Shown here: one piece after another, positions 8,299-15,995 of the stretch | Position numbering within the stretch: the first letter of the stretch is position 1 | Layout of the letters: every line of letters starts with the position of its first letter | Origin: DAOUJH01 sp965116555 | GTDB taxonomy: Bacteria; Chloroflexota; Dehalococcoidia; Lucifugimonadales; QGNO01 | Length of the DNA: 64,000 nucleotides | Direction of reading: 5' to 3' | NCBI GenBank assembly: GCA_965116555.1 | Contig: OZ220698.1 | Location: forward strand, 2,170,001 to 2,234,000 | Notes under the pieces: model-generated | Seen by the model: the letters and a program-made list of their open reading frames with translations, nothing else | Told to the model about the DNA's origin: nothing | Databases searched by the model: none | Translations under genes and position numbers: made by a program

Positions 8299-8321
8299 GG
8301 AGTTTGTGGGTAGGGACCTTG
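8299..8321 (+). repeat. Right imperfect direct repeat flanking the endonuclease VII pair
   Basis: Partner of the repeat at 6687-6709 (19 of 23 identical, same orientation). It begins 13 nt after the second nuclease stop codon. Confidence 0.45.
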
Positions 8322-8339
8322 TATTTGTTGTGGGAACAG

Positions 8340-8670
8340 ATTCTTCGCTGCGCTCAGAATGACAGTGTGGGGCGTTTAGGGTGAGCGGGAAGGCGGCGGG
8401 CTCACTCCCATCCCCGCATCAAGGGGGAAGGGGTTTGCAAGGGTCTCACTCTCGGGGAAGACGCCGCCCGCCCGTCGCTGCCGTGCAGACGGGAGCCCAC
8501 ACCCCCACCGCCCCTGGATACCCGCATCCGCGAGTATGACGGTGTGTGGGGCAGGCTGGAGGCTTTGGATTCTTCGCTGCGCTCAGAATGACCCTTCGGA
8601 GGCGCTCAGGGTAAACTCCCCGCCGCCCGTGGATGGGTTCCCGACTTCTCGGGAACGACGGTGTGGGGGC
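8340..8670. repeat. Mosaic of interspersed hairpin repeats
   Basis: Gene-free spacer made almost wholly of short palindromic elements. Two copies contain CTTCGCTGCGCTCAGAATGA (8340-8363 and 8561-8592). A C-rich element lies near 8406-8440. A hairpin has arms GTTCCCGA/TCGGGAAC at 8637-8656, and a related CCCGTC/GACGGG structure lies near 8470-8496. The same families recur at 11.2, 12.0-12.4, 23.8, 31.2 and 49.5 kb. Confidence 0.8.
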
Positions 8671-10053
8671 CTACTGCGGCAGAGGCGGCGGCTCGTCGGT
8701 CTCAATGGGGGCTACGGTTAACATGATGCCGTCCACGGCAACAATGCGCACCTGCTGTCCTGTGGAGATGGACCCCCGTCCCTCAAGCACTGCCGTCCAC
8801 GTCTCGCCGCGGGCGCGAACGGTACCCCTAGGGTTGAGGTCGCTGGTGGTCTCCACCACCTGTCCAATCAGGTCTACAACCTCCGGATCGGGCGGGCCGT
8901 GGCGAGATTGATAGGCGAACCTGACTACAAGGCCCCCTCCGAATCCGAGGACGAGGACGGTGGGGATGAGCACCCAGAGGCTGACAGATATGGATGGCGG
9001 CGCCGTAGGGGAAGGCACCCCGGTGTGGAAAAAGAGCAACAGTCCGCCCAGCAGCAGGCAGACGATGGCGCCTACCCCCAGTACGCCAAAGCCCGATACG
9101 TAGTATTCCAGCAGCGCCAACCCGAAGGCAAGCAGGATGAGGATGGCTCCGGCCCAGTTCACGGGCAGGTTCCCGAGGACGACCCAGGCCAGGACAAGCA
9201 GGATGATGCCGGTCACTCCGGGGAGTATAAGGCCGGGGTTCAACAGCTCTACGAACAGGCCAAGCCCGCCCAGGGAGAGGAGCAGGAACGATATGTTGGG
9301 ATTGGCGAGGAAGCGGAGAAGTCGCTCCACCAAGCTCAGTTCCATAGTTTGCACGGCGATGTCCTGCGTGTCCAGGGTAACTTTTGGGCCGCCGGGAGGC
9401 CGCAGCGGGGTCTCCAGGCCGTGCACTTGTTGGAGCAAATCGTCCACGTCACTGGCGATGAAGTCGATCATGCCTTCGGCAAGAGCCTCCTCCGAGGTGA
9501 AGGAGAGCGCCTCCAGGACGGTGGCCTCCAACTGCTCGGCGTTTCTTCCCCTTGCCTCGGCTATGCCGCGCATCTCGGCGGCGGCGTCCTGAAACGCCTT
9601 GGACTTGAGGGTATCGGGCAGGTCTTCACCGCTGCCTGAGATAGGGCTGGCAGCCCCGATGTTGGTGCTTGGCGCCATTACGGCGAAATTGGCCGCTGCC
9701 GTGATGAAAGTCCCCGCAGAGGCCGCCCTGGCGCCGCGAGGCGCTACGTAAACGGCGGAGGGAACGTCGGCTTCCAGTAGATGCTGGGTTATCTTGCGGG
9801 TCGAGTCCAACATGCCGCCCGGAGTATCCAGGCGTATGATGACCATCTCAGCGCCCTCCTGCTCGGCACGCTCTACACCCCTGGCGATGAACCCCTCCGA
9901 GATGGGGTTGATGATGCCATCGACCTCCAGCAGCAGGACATGCCGCTGCTGAGCCTGCACGGATCCGGTCAGTCCCGCCGCTATGCTGAGCAGCGACAAC
10001 AGGGCAATGAAGGTGCGCCAGGTAAAGAATGGTTTTGGTATTAGGGAGGTCAT
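8671..10053 (-). CDS. NfeD-family membrane serine protease (ClpP-class domain + NfeD)
   Basis: About 460 aa. A signal peptide (start to roughly residue 34, ending SVQA) precedes a ClpP/SppA-like protease domain (LLLEVDGIINP, RLDTPGGMLDST, GARAASAGTFIT with the catalytic Ser in ASAG). Four or five membrane spans follow, then a C-terminal OB-fold NfeD domain (LIGQVVETTSDLNPRGTVRARGETW). These proteases cleave or regulate stomatin-like partners; the slipin at 5371-6231 is the obvious one. I prefer ATG 10053, which has TATCCT 7 nt upstream. An in-frame ATG at 10104 has a GAGG but gives an over-long signal peptide and overlaps the divergent promoter. Confidence 0.9.
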   Translation of the reverse strand: MTSLIPKPFFTWRTFIALLSLLSIAAGLTGSVQAQQRHVLLLEVDGIINPISEGFIARGVERAEQEGAEMVIIRLDTPGGMLDSTRKITQHLLEADVPSAVYVAPRGARAASAGTFITAAANFAVMAPSTNIGAASPISGSGEDLPDTLKSKAFQDAAAEMRGIAEARGRNAEQLEATVLEALSFTSEEALAEGMIDFIASDVDDLLQQVHGLETPLRPPGGPKVTLDTQDIAVQTMELSLVERLLRFLANPNISFLLLSLGGLGLFVELLNPGLILPGVTGIILLVLAWVVLGNLPVNWAGAILILLAFGLALLEYYVSGFGVLGVGAIVCLLLGGLLLFFHTGVPSPTAPPSISVSLWVLIPTVLVLGFGGGLVVRFAYQSRHGPPDPEVVDLIGQVVETTSDLNPRGTVRARGETWTAVLEGRGSISTGQQVRIVAVDGIMLTVAPIETDEPPPLPQ

Positions 10054-10078
10054 CCCAATAAGGATAACATTACTTTCA

Positions 10079-10107
10079 TTGACATGAGTAATAGGCGGGG
10101 ACATAAT
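10079..10107 (+). promoter_or_regulatory. Strong sigma-70-type promoter for the Ntn hydrolase gene
   Basis: TTGACA (10079-10084), exactly 17 nt, then CATAAT (10102-10107): a perfect -35 and a 5-of-6 -10. AGGAGGG (10127-10133) lies 4 nt before the ATG at 10138. Confidence 0.7.
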
Positions 10108-10137
10108 CCTCGGTGAGGAGTAAACGAGGAGGGCATC

Positions 10138-11133
10138 ATGGAGCGTACAGGGAAGCTAGAATCGCTGGACTTGAACTGCACCATAGTTGGCGCTACCGGT
10201 TCGGCGACCAGGGGAGGAACGCCGTTCATAGCCAGCACCAGCGACGACCCTTTCAGTACAAGAACGCGGGTAGTGGCGGTAGAGCCGGAGGATGGGTACA
10301 GGTTCGTGGCCACGCAAATCGTGACCCTGCCGGGATATGAGCCGGTGGAATTCCACCACATGCACACACGCGGGGTTAACGAGAAGGGGTTTGCCTACGT
10401 GTGGTCGGGAGCGCCGCCCAACACACAGTACGAACCCGACTACAGCGGGTCGTACGGCATCCCGTTCGAGCAGTTTGGCAGGATGCTGCTGAGCAGGGCG
10501 GGCTCCGTGGCAGAGGGCATCGATCTCTTGGGGTCTATTCCCAGGGCGTTTCACGGGAACTACCTCTTCGCGGATGCTGGCGGCGAGGTGGCGCTGATAG
10601 AGGTGAGCACACAGTCGATGCACGTGGAGACGCGCACCAGGGACGGCTGGCTGGCGCGAAGCAATCACTGGGTGTCGGAGGAGATGGCTTACAAGGGGCG
10701 ATCGTCCAGCGAACAAAGCTCCAGCCAGGTGCGATTGAAGAGGGCCACGGAGCTGATGGGGAACGGCGAGGGCCGCATAGACGTTTCGTATCTGTCCGAC
10801 CTGTACCGCGACCACGAAACCCTGGCCGAGACCGGCTGGTCGATATGTGCGCACGGGCACACGAAATCTTCCGACGGAGAGCGCAGCGGCACCGTAAGCT
10901 CTGAGATACTGGAGCCAGCGAGCAGGACGCTGAGCTACTGCTACGGCTGGCCCTGCGGCGAGCCGGTGAGCTATCCAGGGGAGCAGGACTACCAGGAGTA
11001 CTCCTGGGGCCAGTATCTGCCGTTCAGTCTGGATGAGCTTGAGCCGGGCGAATATGTTACCCCTGAGGGGAGGCTTACGCCCCTGGCGGTGCGATACCTG
11101 GCGAAGAACGGGAAGAACGGCCACTCCGGGTAG
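10138..11133 (+). CDS. Ntn hydrolase, C45/C69-like peptidase or acyltransferase family
   Basis: 331 aa, cytoplasmic. The sequence NCTIVGATGSATRGG (residues 13-27) looks like the N-terminal nucleophile Cys region exposed by self-cleavage in penicillin-acylase-like Ntn hydrolases. FHHMHTRGVNEKGFAY, GNYLFADAGGEVALIE and ARSNHWVSEEM follow, as in C45 (isopenicillin N acyltransferase-like) and C69 proteins. Family members hydrolyse amide bonds of peptides or acylated amino compounds; the substrate here is unknown. It is transcribed from a strong promoter with a near-consensus SD, divergently from nfeD. Confidence 0.72.
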   Translation: MERTGKLESLDLNCTIVGATGSATRGGTPFIASTSDDPFSTRTRVVAVEPEDGYRFVATQIVTLPGYEPVEFHHMHTRGVNEKGFAYVWSGAPPNTQYEPDYSGSYGIPFEQFGRMLLSRAGSVAEGIDLLGSIPRAFHGNYLFADAGGEVALIEVSTQSMHVETRTRDGWLARSNHWVSEEMAYKGRSSSEQSSSQVRLKRATELMGNGEGRIDVSYLSDLYRDHETLAETGWSICAHGHTKSSDGERSGTVSSEILEPASRTLSYCYGWPCGEPVSYPGEQDYQEYSWGQYLPFSLDELEPGEYVTPEGRLTPLAVRYLAKNGKNGHSG

Positions 11134-11154
11134 AGGTAAGCCCGGCTGTCGCAC

Positions 11155-11230
11155 GGTTCACCCCCATCTCAATCTTCCCCCATCAAGGGGGAAGAGGTTT
11201 TGCAAAGGTCTGCCTCCGCAGGAACGACGG
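11155..11230. repeat. C-rich hairpin repeat
   Basis: Contains the inverted repeat TCTTCCCCC/GGGGGAAGA around a 5-nt loop near 11173-11195, followed by GTTTTGCAAAGGTCTG. Near-identical elements occur at 31.15 kb and 49.5 kb. It could terminate the upstream transcript but has no T-tract. Confidence 0.7.
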
Positions 11231-11250
11231 GTGTGGGTGGCGGCGAGGGT

Positions 11251-11460
11251 TTAGCAGAGGATACGGACAACTACTTTGAAGCGTCTCATGGCGCAGACGT
11301 GAGCCAACTCTTCAAAGGCGACTATCTCCGCTGTGGTCCATTCGCTATCACTGGCTATGCGGTCTCCCACTACGGGAAACGGCGAATCGCCTTCCACTAT
11401 GCGGTGCCCCGCGGGGGCTCCGTCTTCGTTATAGAGGTACCAAGCTGCGGCTGTGGTCAT
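11251..11460 (-). CDS. Small conserved-looking hypothetical protein
   Basis: A 69-residue product from ATG 11460 beginning MTTAAAWYLYNEDGAPAG and ending VVVRILC. It has a balanced, protein-like composition with a central acidic helix (EWTTAEIVAFEELAHVC). It lies 22 nt downstream of the cupin gene in the same direction, with GGAG about 10 nt before the start, so it is probably the second gene of that operon. I do not recognise the family. Confidence 0.5.
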   Translation of the reverse strand: MTTAAAWYLYNEDGAPAGHRIVEGDSPFPVVGDRIASDSEWTTAEIVAFEELAHVCAMRRFKVVVRILC

Positions 11461-11482
11461 GGGTGATTCGCTCCGGCCAGGG

Positions 11483-11875
11483 CTACTTCTCCACCTGCTC
11501 CGTATGGCTGTCTGAGCGGGTGATGGCAATGTGGGCGAACTCGGAATCGGCGGTGGCGCCGTGCCAGTGCTTCTCACCGGCTGATATGAGTATGACGTCG
11601 CCGGTGGTGACTTCCCGCTGCTCCGTCTCGGTGGCGACGATGCCTTTGCCCTCCGTCACGATGAGTATCTGCTCGCTGGTGTGGGTGTGCAGCTTGTTGC
11701 GCACCCCTTTTCCGAAACCGATGATGTTGGCGTTGTAGTCGTTGCTTCCCGGCGTTACCGGCTGACGGGTAACGTCCGAATGGGTGAAGAGGTCGCTTAG
11801 GTACTGCTCCTTGGCAACTTGGGACGGTCTGACGATCTGCACAGGACGGCCTCCTGGTGGAAGGATGGTTGGCAT
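11483..11875 (-). CDS. Single-domain cupin protein
   Basis: 130 aa with one cupin barrel. Motif 1 is the metal-binding LHTHTSEQILIVTEGKG (two His and a Glu, about residues 62-78) and motif 2 is GDVILISAGEKHWHGA with the last metal-ligand His. Such proteins bind Fe, Mn or Ni and act as dioxygenases, isomerases or sensors; the ligand cannot be told. The small gene 11251-11460 follows closely. Confidence 0.85.
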   Translation of the reverse strand: MPTILPPGGRPVQIVRPSQVAKEQYLSDLFTHSDVTRQPVTPGSNDYNANIIGFGKGVRNKLHTHTSEQILIVTEGKGIVATETEQREVTTGDVILISAGEKHWHGATADSEFAHIAITRSDSHTEQVEK

Positions 11876-11892
11876 TATCCGCTATGGGCTGG

Positions 11893-11930
11893 GAACGGGC
11901 AAGGCGGGCAGGCGGGCAAACGGGTAACGC
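11893..11930. repeat. Degenerate GGGCAAAC octamer array
   Basis: About four degenerate units (GGGCAAGG, GGGCAGGC, GGGCAAAC, GGGTAACG) related to the exact array at 6278-6309. It begins the 608-base gene-free stretch 11876-12483. Confidence 0.6.
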
Positions 11931-11974
11931 GGGGTGCGTGGCTTGCGATATGTTAGCTTTTCTCCCTGCGACGC

Positions 11975-12378
11975 AGATTCTTCGCTGCGCTCAGAATGAC
12001 AGGATAGGGGCGCTCATGTCCTTCGACAGGCTCAGGATGAGCGGGGGCACCCCGCCGGATTGCCACGCCCCGACTATATCGGGGCTCGCAATGACGGAAG
12101 GCGGGGACTGTCTTCGTTTGGGTTACCTCCCCAAGTCGCGGTGGCAGGAGGGCAGAGGCTTTGGATTCTTCGCTGCGCTCAGAATGACAGGATAGGGGCG
12201 CTCATGTCCTTCGACAGGCTCAGGATGAGCGGGGGCACCCCACCAGATTGCCACGCCCCGACCATATCGGGGCTCGCAATGACGGATGGTGGAGACTGTC
12301 TTCGTTTGGGTTACCTCCCCAAGTCGCGGTGGCAGGAGGGCAGAGGCTTTGGATTCTTCGCTGCGCTCAGAATGACGG
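11975..12378. repeat. 188-bp tandem duplication of hairpin repeats
   Basis: Two nearly identical 188-bp units (starting at 12003 and 12191, each at GATAGGGGCGCTCATG), with a further copy of the boundary element at 11975-12002. Each unit carries CCTTCGACAGGCTCAGGATG, a hairpin GCCCCGA/TCGGGGC inside outer arms ATTGC/GCAAT, a non-repetitive filler, and CTTCGCTGCGCTCAGAATGA. The copies differ at only a few positions (for example ACTATAT versus ACCATAT), so the duplication is recent. No open frame here is credible as a gene. Confidence 0.85.
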
Positions 12379-12415
12379 GAGAGGGAGGGCATTGCGAGAG
12401 GGGGTGTGCCCCACC

Positions 12416-12483
12416 CCTGGGTTCCCGTCTACACGGGAACGACGGTAAAGAGGGAACGACGGGTGTGAGTGTGCCCGCCTGGG
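12416..12483. repeat. Hairpin repeat of the GTTCCCGT family
   Basis: Inverted repeat GTTCCCGT/ACGGGAAC (12420-12439) followed by GACGG, and a second partial GGAACGACGG. It ends just before the stop of the transglutaminase-like gene. Confidence 0.65.
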
Positions 12484-14757
12484 CTAGTTGAAGGTGCGGA
12501 GGACGAGCGCCCTGCGGACGCGGTTCCATGCTGAGCGGAGTCGGAGGCCTTCCATCATGGAAATGGGCGAGTTGCCATATATGGACCGGCTGTAGGTGTT
12601 GCAGATGTAGCCGATGTCGTCTCCGGCTTCAGGGACGGCATGAGACAAGAGGCGTCCAAACTCCAAGGGGGTGTGGGTTCGCTCAGGTTGGGCGACAAGC
12701 AGGCCGGCCATGCGGCGCATTCTGAAGTAGGTGAGCTCCGGGCGGGGCAAACGCATTATGAATCTGTGCCAGAGCAGCCATAGCGCAGCGGTAAAGGCAA
12801 CCATTGTAGTGATCAAGAGCAATCCGCCTGACCCGAATGGCGAGGCTGTAAATGAAAGAGGCGGGGGCCGTCCGCCTTCGCCGCCTTGCTCCCGACCGCC
12901 TGGGAGGTCTTCGTTAGGCCCGTCCACGGTTTCTTGCGTTGTGGATTCCTCGGGCACAAACTCTGGAGTTGTTGCCGGTGTCTCTCCATCTAATCCTGAC
13001 AGGATAAGGTAGTCCTGGGCCGTCTGTGGTAAGGGGTCAAATATTGGAGAGGGCTCAAAGGGTATCCAGCCCGGCCCGGGGAAGTAGGTTTCAACCCAGC
13101 TGTGCTTGTCCATTTTCCTGATAATGAAAGACCGAGTTTCATCATCAACGACACCCGTGTTGAAACCGGATATCAGCCGCGCCGGTATACCAACAGAACG
13201 GAGCATCACTGCCATTGCGGAAGCAAAGTGGTCGCTATGACCTGCTTTGCTCTCAAAGAGGAAGTGGTCTACACGGTCTTCGTCGAACCTGGGAGGGACG
13301 AGGTCAGTGGAATACTCCAAATCGCGCAGGTAGCGCTCAATAGCCAGAGCCTTGTCATAGGGGGTAGCCGCGCCCTGGGTGACCTCTTGCGCCAGTGTGT
13401 GGACTCTGTCCGGCAGGGAATCCGGAAGCTCCAGGTAGTGTTCAGTAACCCAATCCGGATAGTCCGTGTCTGAATTGCGTATTTCAACTTCCGTGAAAAC
13501 GGGCACACGCATAGTGCCGAAATATACATCGCCTTCGCCCAGGCGCTCCTCAGCGCGGACGGTGATGACATTTCTCTCGACAGGAGAGCCGGCATGAGTC
13601 TCAACCTCCAGCCTGATGGGCATGGTGTCCAGCCCGGTGAGAGGTATGTATAGATACCTTGGAGATGACTCCAGCTGCACCCTGAAGCTGAGGCCACCGA
13701 TGGCCTGCGCTTCCTCGGGCTCGTCTTCCAATGCCAGGGACTCCGGAGTAATGAAGAAGGTGAACGCCGTCTCGGAGACGGTGGCATCGGTGGTCCAGCC
13801 TCCGGAGGTGTAGGTGGTATATGCCCGTGCTTTCCAATAGGTTGGAGATGGAATGTCTCCTCTGAACACGGGTTCTTCACTGATGGATGCATTGGGCAGA
13901 ATGGCCAGTACGGGACCAAAGAGCTGAGGCGAATCCTTCTTGCTTTCTATAGCAGAAAAAAGACGTCCAAACTCTTGCTGGAACAAGGAGGCGGGTTCCC
14001 GGGAGACGTTCCATACACCGGTTAGCGACTCACTTCTAACGCGGGTATCCGGAAGTATGAAAACCAACCCCACTATCAGCGCGGAGAAGACCAGGGCTAT
14101 TCCGATCCATACCCTGCGCAGCGAAGCCGGGTAGGATATGCCCTGCTTGTTCAGGTACTCCTGGCGTTGCAGAGAGGTGAAACGCGCCACCAAGAGCAAT
14201 GTGACCAGCAGGAACGGGAAAACAACGGAGAAGTGGGTTTCCGGCAGATAGGTCAGGTTGATGAAGAGACCCACGGAGGCGGGCACAATGGCTATCCATA
14301 TCTTGTTTAGCCTAAAAACGGCCCAGGCCGAAGTATATCCGGCTGACCAGGCCACTGCGGATAGGATGACTGCAAAGGGAATGGCATCGGTGCTGATGCC
14401 GTTGCCAAAGATTGCATTTAGCCAGGCCCACAAGCGTGAATTCAGATCAGCGATACGCTCCGTGAAGGACTCACCTTCGACCAGGCCTAGCACTTGAAGA
14501 TATACCAATAAGAGGCCAAGAGCCGCAGCCGTTAGATATGCCTGCCATCCAGCGAGGGGCGAGCGGGCGATGATTAGGCCGGCGAAGGCTCCCAGTAAAG
14601 CCGCCAGAGGAAGGGAAGGCGTGACCACCCACTCTGCGGATTCTATGGAGTTGATCACGATAAGGGCTACACCGGCGGTGAGAACAAAGGTGATCCAGTC
14701 CTCCGTACGCAGCCAGCGGAGCACATCTATTCTGGGTATGGCCCTTGCTTGCATCAT
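12484..14757 (-). CDS. Membrane-anchored transglutaminase-like protein (DUF3488/TgpA type), catalytic Cys replaced by Ser
   Basis: 757 aa. About six N-terminal membrane spans (20-215) precede a large extracytoplasmic part with a transglutaminase core (about 455-575), then a Pro/Gly-rich linker, one more span near 645-670 and a C-terminal DUF4129-like tail. In the core the expected G-H-C-x-x-F-A reads GHSDHFA, so the nucleophile is Ser508. His552 (KHSWVE) is kept and the acidic position is Glu568 (PFEPSP). The protein overlaps the DUF58 gene by 4 nt and ends a three-gene operon. It is probably a non-classical or inactive transglutaminase scaffold in envelope maintenance. Confidence 0.88.
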   Translation of the reverse strand: MMQARAIPRIDVLRWLRTEDWITFVLTAGVALIVINSIESAEWVVTPSLPLAALLGAFAGLIIARSPLAGWQAYLTAAALGLLLVYLQVLGLVEGESFTERIADLNSRLWAWLNAIFGNGISTDAIPFAVILSAVAWSAGYTSAWAVFRLNKIWIAIVPASVGLFINLTYLPETHFSVVFPFLLVTLLLVARFTSLQRQEYLNKQGISYPASLRRVWIGIALVFSALIVGLVFILPDTRVRSESLTGVWNVSREPASLFQQEFGRLFSAIESKKDSPQLFGPVLAILPNASISEEPVFRGDIPSPTYWKARAYTTYTSGGWTTDATVSETAFTFFITPESLALEDEPEEAQAIGGLSFRVQLESSPRYLYIPLTGLDTMPIRLEVETHAGSPVERNVITVRAEERLGEGDVYFGTMRVPVFTEVEIRNSDTDYPDWVTEHYLELPDSLPDRVHTLAQEVTQGAATPYDKALAIERYLRDLEYSTDLVPPRFDEDRVDHFLFESKAGHSDHFASAMAVMLRSVGIPARLISGFNTGVVDDETRSFIIRKMDKHSWVETYFPGPGWIPFEPSPIFDPLPQTAQDYLILSGLDGETPATTPEFVPEESTTQETVDGPNEDLPGGREQGGEGGRPPPLSFTASPFGSGGLLLITTMVAFTAALWLLWHRFIMRLPRPELTYFRMRRMAGLLVAQPERTHTPLEFGRLLSHAVPEAGDDIGYICNTYSRSIYGNSPISMMEGLRLRSAWNRVRRALVLRTFN

Positions 14758-15995
14758 GACGCCGCCTGACCGGCAAGGAAGGATTTTTCCGTTTCCGGCG
14801 CGACCCTGCGGAGGCTGAGGGCTTCGCTCAGGTCATCTCCCTTGCGTACAACGTAGCTCAAGGCGCCGCTCAAGTACAGCATATTCAAGGCACGGTCGAT
14901 GGTTTCTTCCGCTCCGAAAGAGTGGGGGTCTATGAGGATTACCACTATCTGGGGAACCTCCGCCATCATGGCGCTGACGGCCTGAATCCAGGCCCCGTTG
15001 GTGGAAGGAGTGATAATCACCAAGCTGGAAGAGGTGGCAAACAGGTTGCGCTCTTCCCTGAGCACTTCGGCCATGGAGCGAGTCCCTTCGGCTTTGGCCA
15101 CCGCCAAGACCCTCAGCAGCTCGTCGTGGGCTGAGGCGCTCCTTTGAGGCGAAACAACGTACTTCTGATCGCCGTAGGCAATAAATCCCACCGGCACGTC
15201 CATATTCAGCATCTTGTTGGCTACGGAAGCGGCAAGGGTGACGCCCATTTCCTCCGTGTTGTCTATTTCATCACCGAATTGAACGTCCTGGTGCAAGTCC
15301 AGAAGAACCCAGGACTGGCTCCTGGTATCGCCATCGAACTCCTTGACCATAAGCTTGGACAGGCGCATTGTGGAGACCCAGTGGATGCGTCTCATGGCGT
15401 CGCCGTACTTGTAGTCCCGTATGGTGGATACGGATGGGGTGACGTCCTGAGTCAACCTGCGGCTGATGCTAGGATGAAAGCCATGGCTGGCCGATAGCTG
15501 GAAGAAGGGCACGTCCACGGTATGGGGATAAACAGTGATCTCATTGACGCCGGGGAAACTCCGCTGGAAGCTGAATATGCCAAAGAGATCGCTGGCGAAT
15601 GCTTGGGGCGGGCCCAACTGGTAGACGCCGCGCTTTCTCAGAAGAGCTTCCGCCTGCCAGACCGTTGCCCGGTAGGGGCTCATGTTAAGCACGGTACCTG
15701 TCGACTGGCCGGGCAACTGGGCCATATCCTGCACTTCCAAGAAGAGCTTTGGCAAGGGGCTGGCGTTCCTGATGAACAGCTCCGTTTCCACATAGTCCCC
15801 AACCTGAGCCCGTCCGGACCTGCGCCGCGCGGAAATGTGGACACCGGCCAGGTTCAGGCGCGTCATTAGGAAGCTGGCCAGCAGAGCAGCCAGCAGCACG
15901 TAAAACATAAAATAAAAGACGGTAAAGCCGGAGCTTATGGCGGAGAACAGTGTCAGCACCGTTATGGTCAATACCGTATAGAAACGCCTGGTCAA
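14754..15995 (-). CDS. DUF58 domain-containing protein
   Basis: 413 aa. Two N-terminal membrane spans (about 8-45) are followed by a DUF58 region with the hallmark RDYKYGDAMRRIHW (about 188-201) and a VWA-like C-terminal half (SWVLLDLHQDVQF). DUF58 proteins usually travel with a MoxR AAA ATPase and a transglutaminase; here the transglutaminase partner follows with a 4-nt overlap, but no MoxR gene is visible. Its own start overlaps the upstream membrane protein gene by 4 nt. Confidence 0.9.
   Translation of the reverse strand: MTRRFYTVLTITVLTLFSAISSGFTVFYFMFYVLLAALLASFLMTRLNLAGVHISARRRSGRAQVGDYVETELFIRNASPLPKLFLEVQDMAQLPGQSTGTVLNMSPYRATVWQAEALLRKRGVYQLGPPQAFASDLFGIFSFQRSFPGVNEITVYPHTVDVPFFQLSASHGFHPSISRRLTQDVTPSVSTIRDYKYGDAMRRIHWVSTMRLSKLMVKEFDGDTRSQSWVLLDLHQDVQFGDEIDNTEEMGVTLAASVANKMLNMDVPVGFIAYGDQKYVVSPQRSASAHDELLRVLAVAKAEGTRSMAEVLREERNLFATSSSLVIITPSTNGAWIQAVSAMMAEVPQIVVILIDPHSFGAEETIDRALNMLYLSGALSYVVRKGDDLSEALSLRRVAPETEKSFLAGQAAS

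Noticed and set aside
10156..11154. A 332-codon open frame opposite the Ntn hydrolase
   Set aside because: Antisense shadow: the plus-strand gene has a strong promoter, an SD and conserved motifs, while the antisense product has none.
11876..12483. Several overlapping open frames of 60-140 codons on both strands
   Set aside because: They are translations of the hairpin repeats and the 188-bp duplication, with repeated peptides and no start signals.
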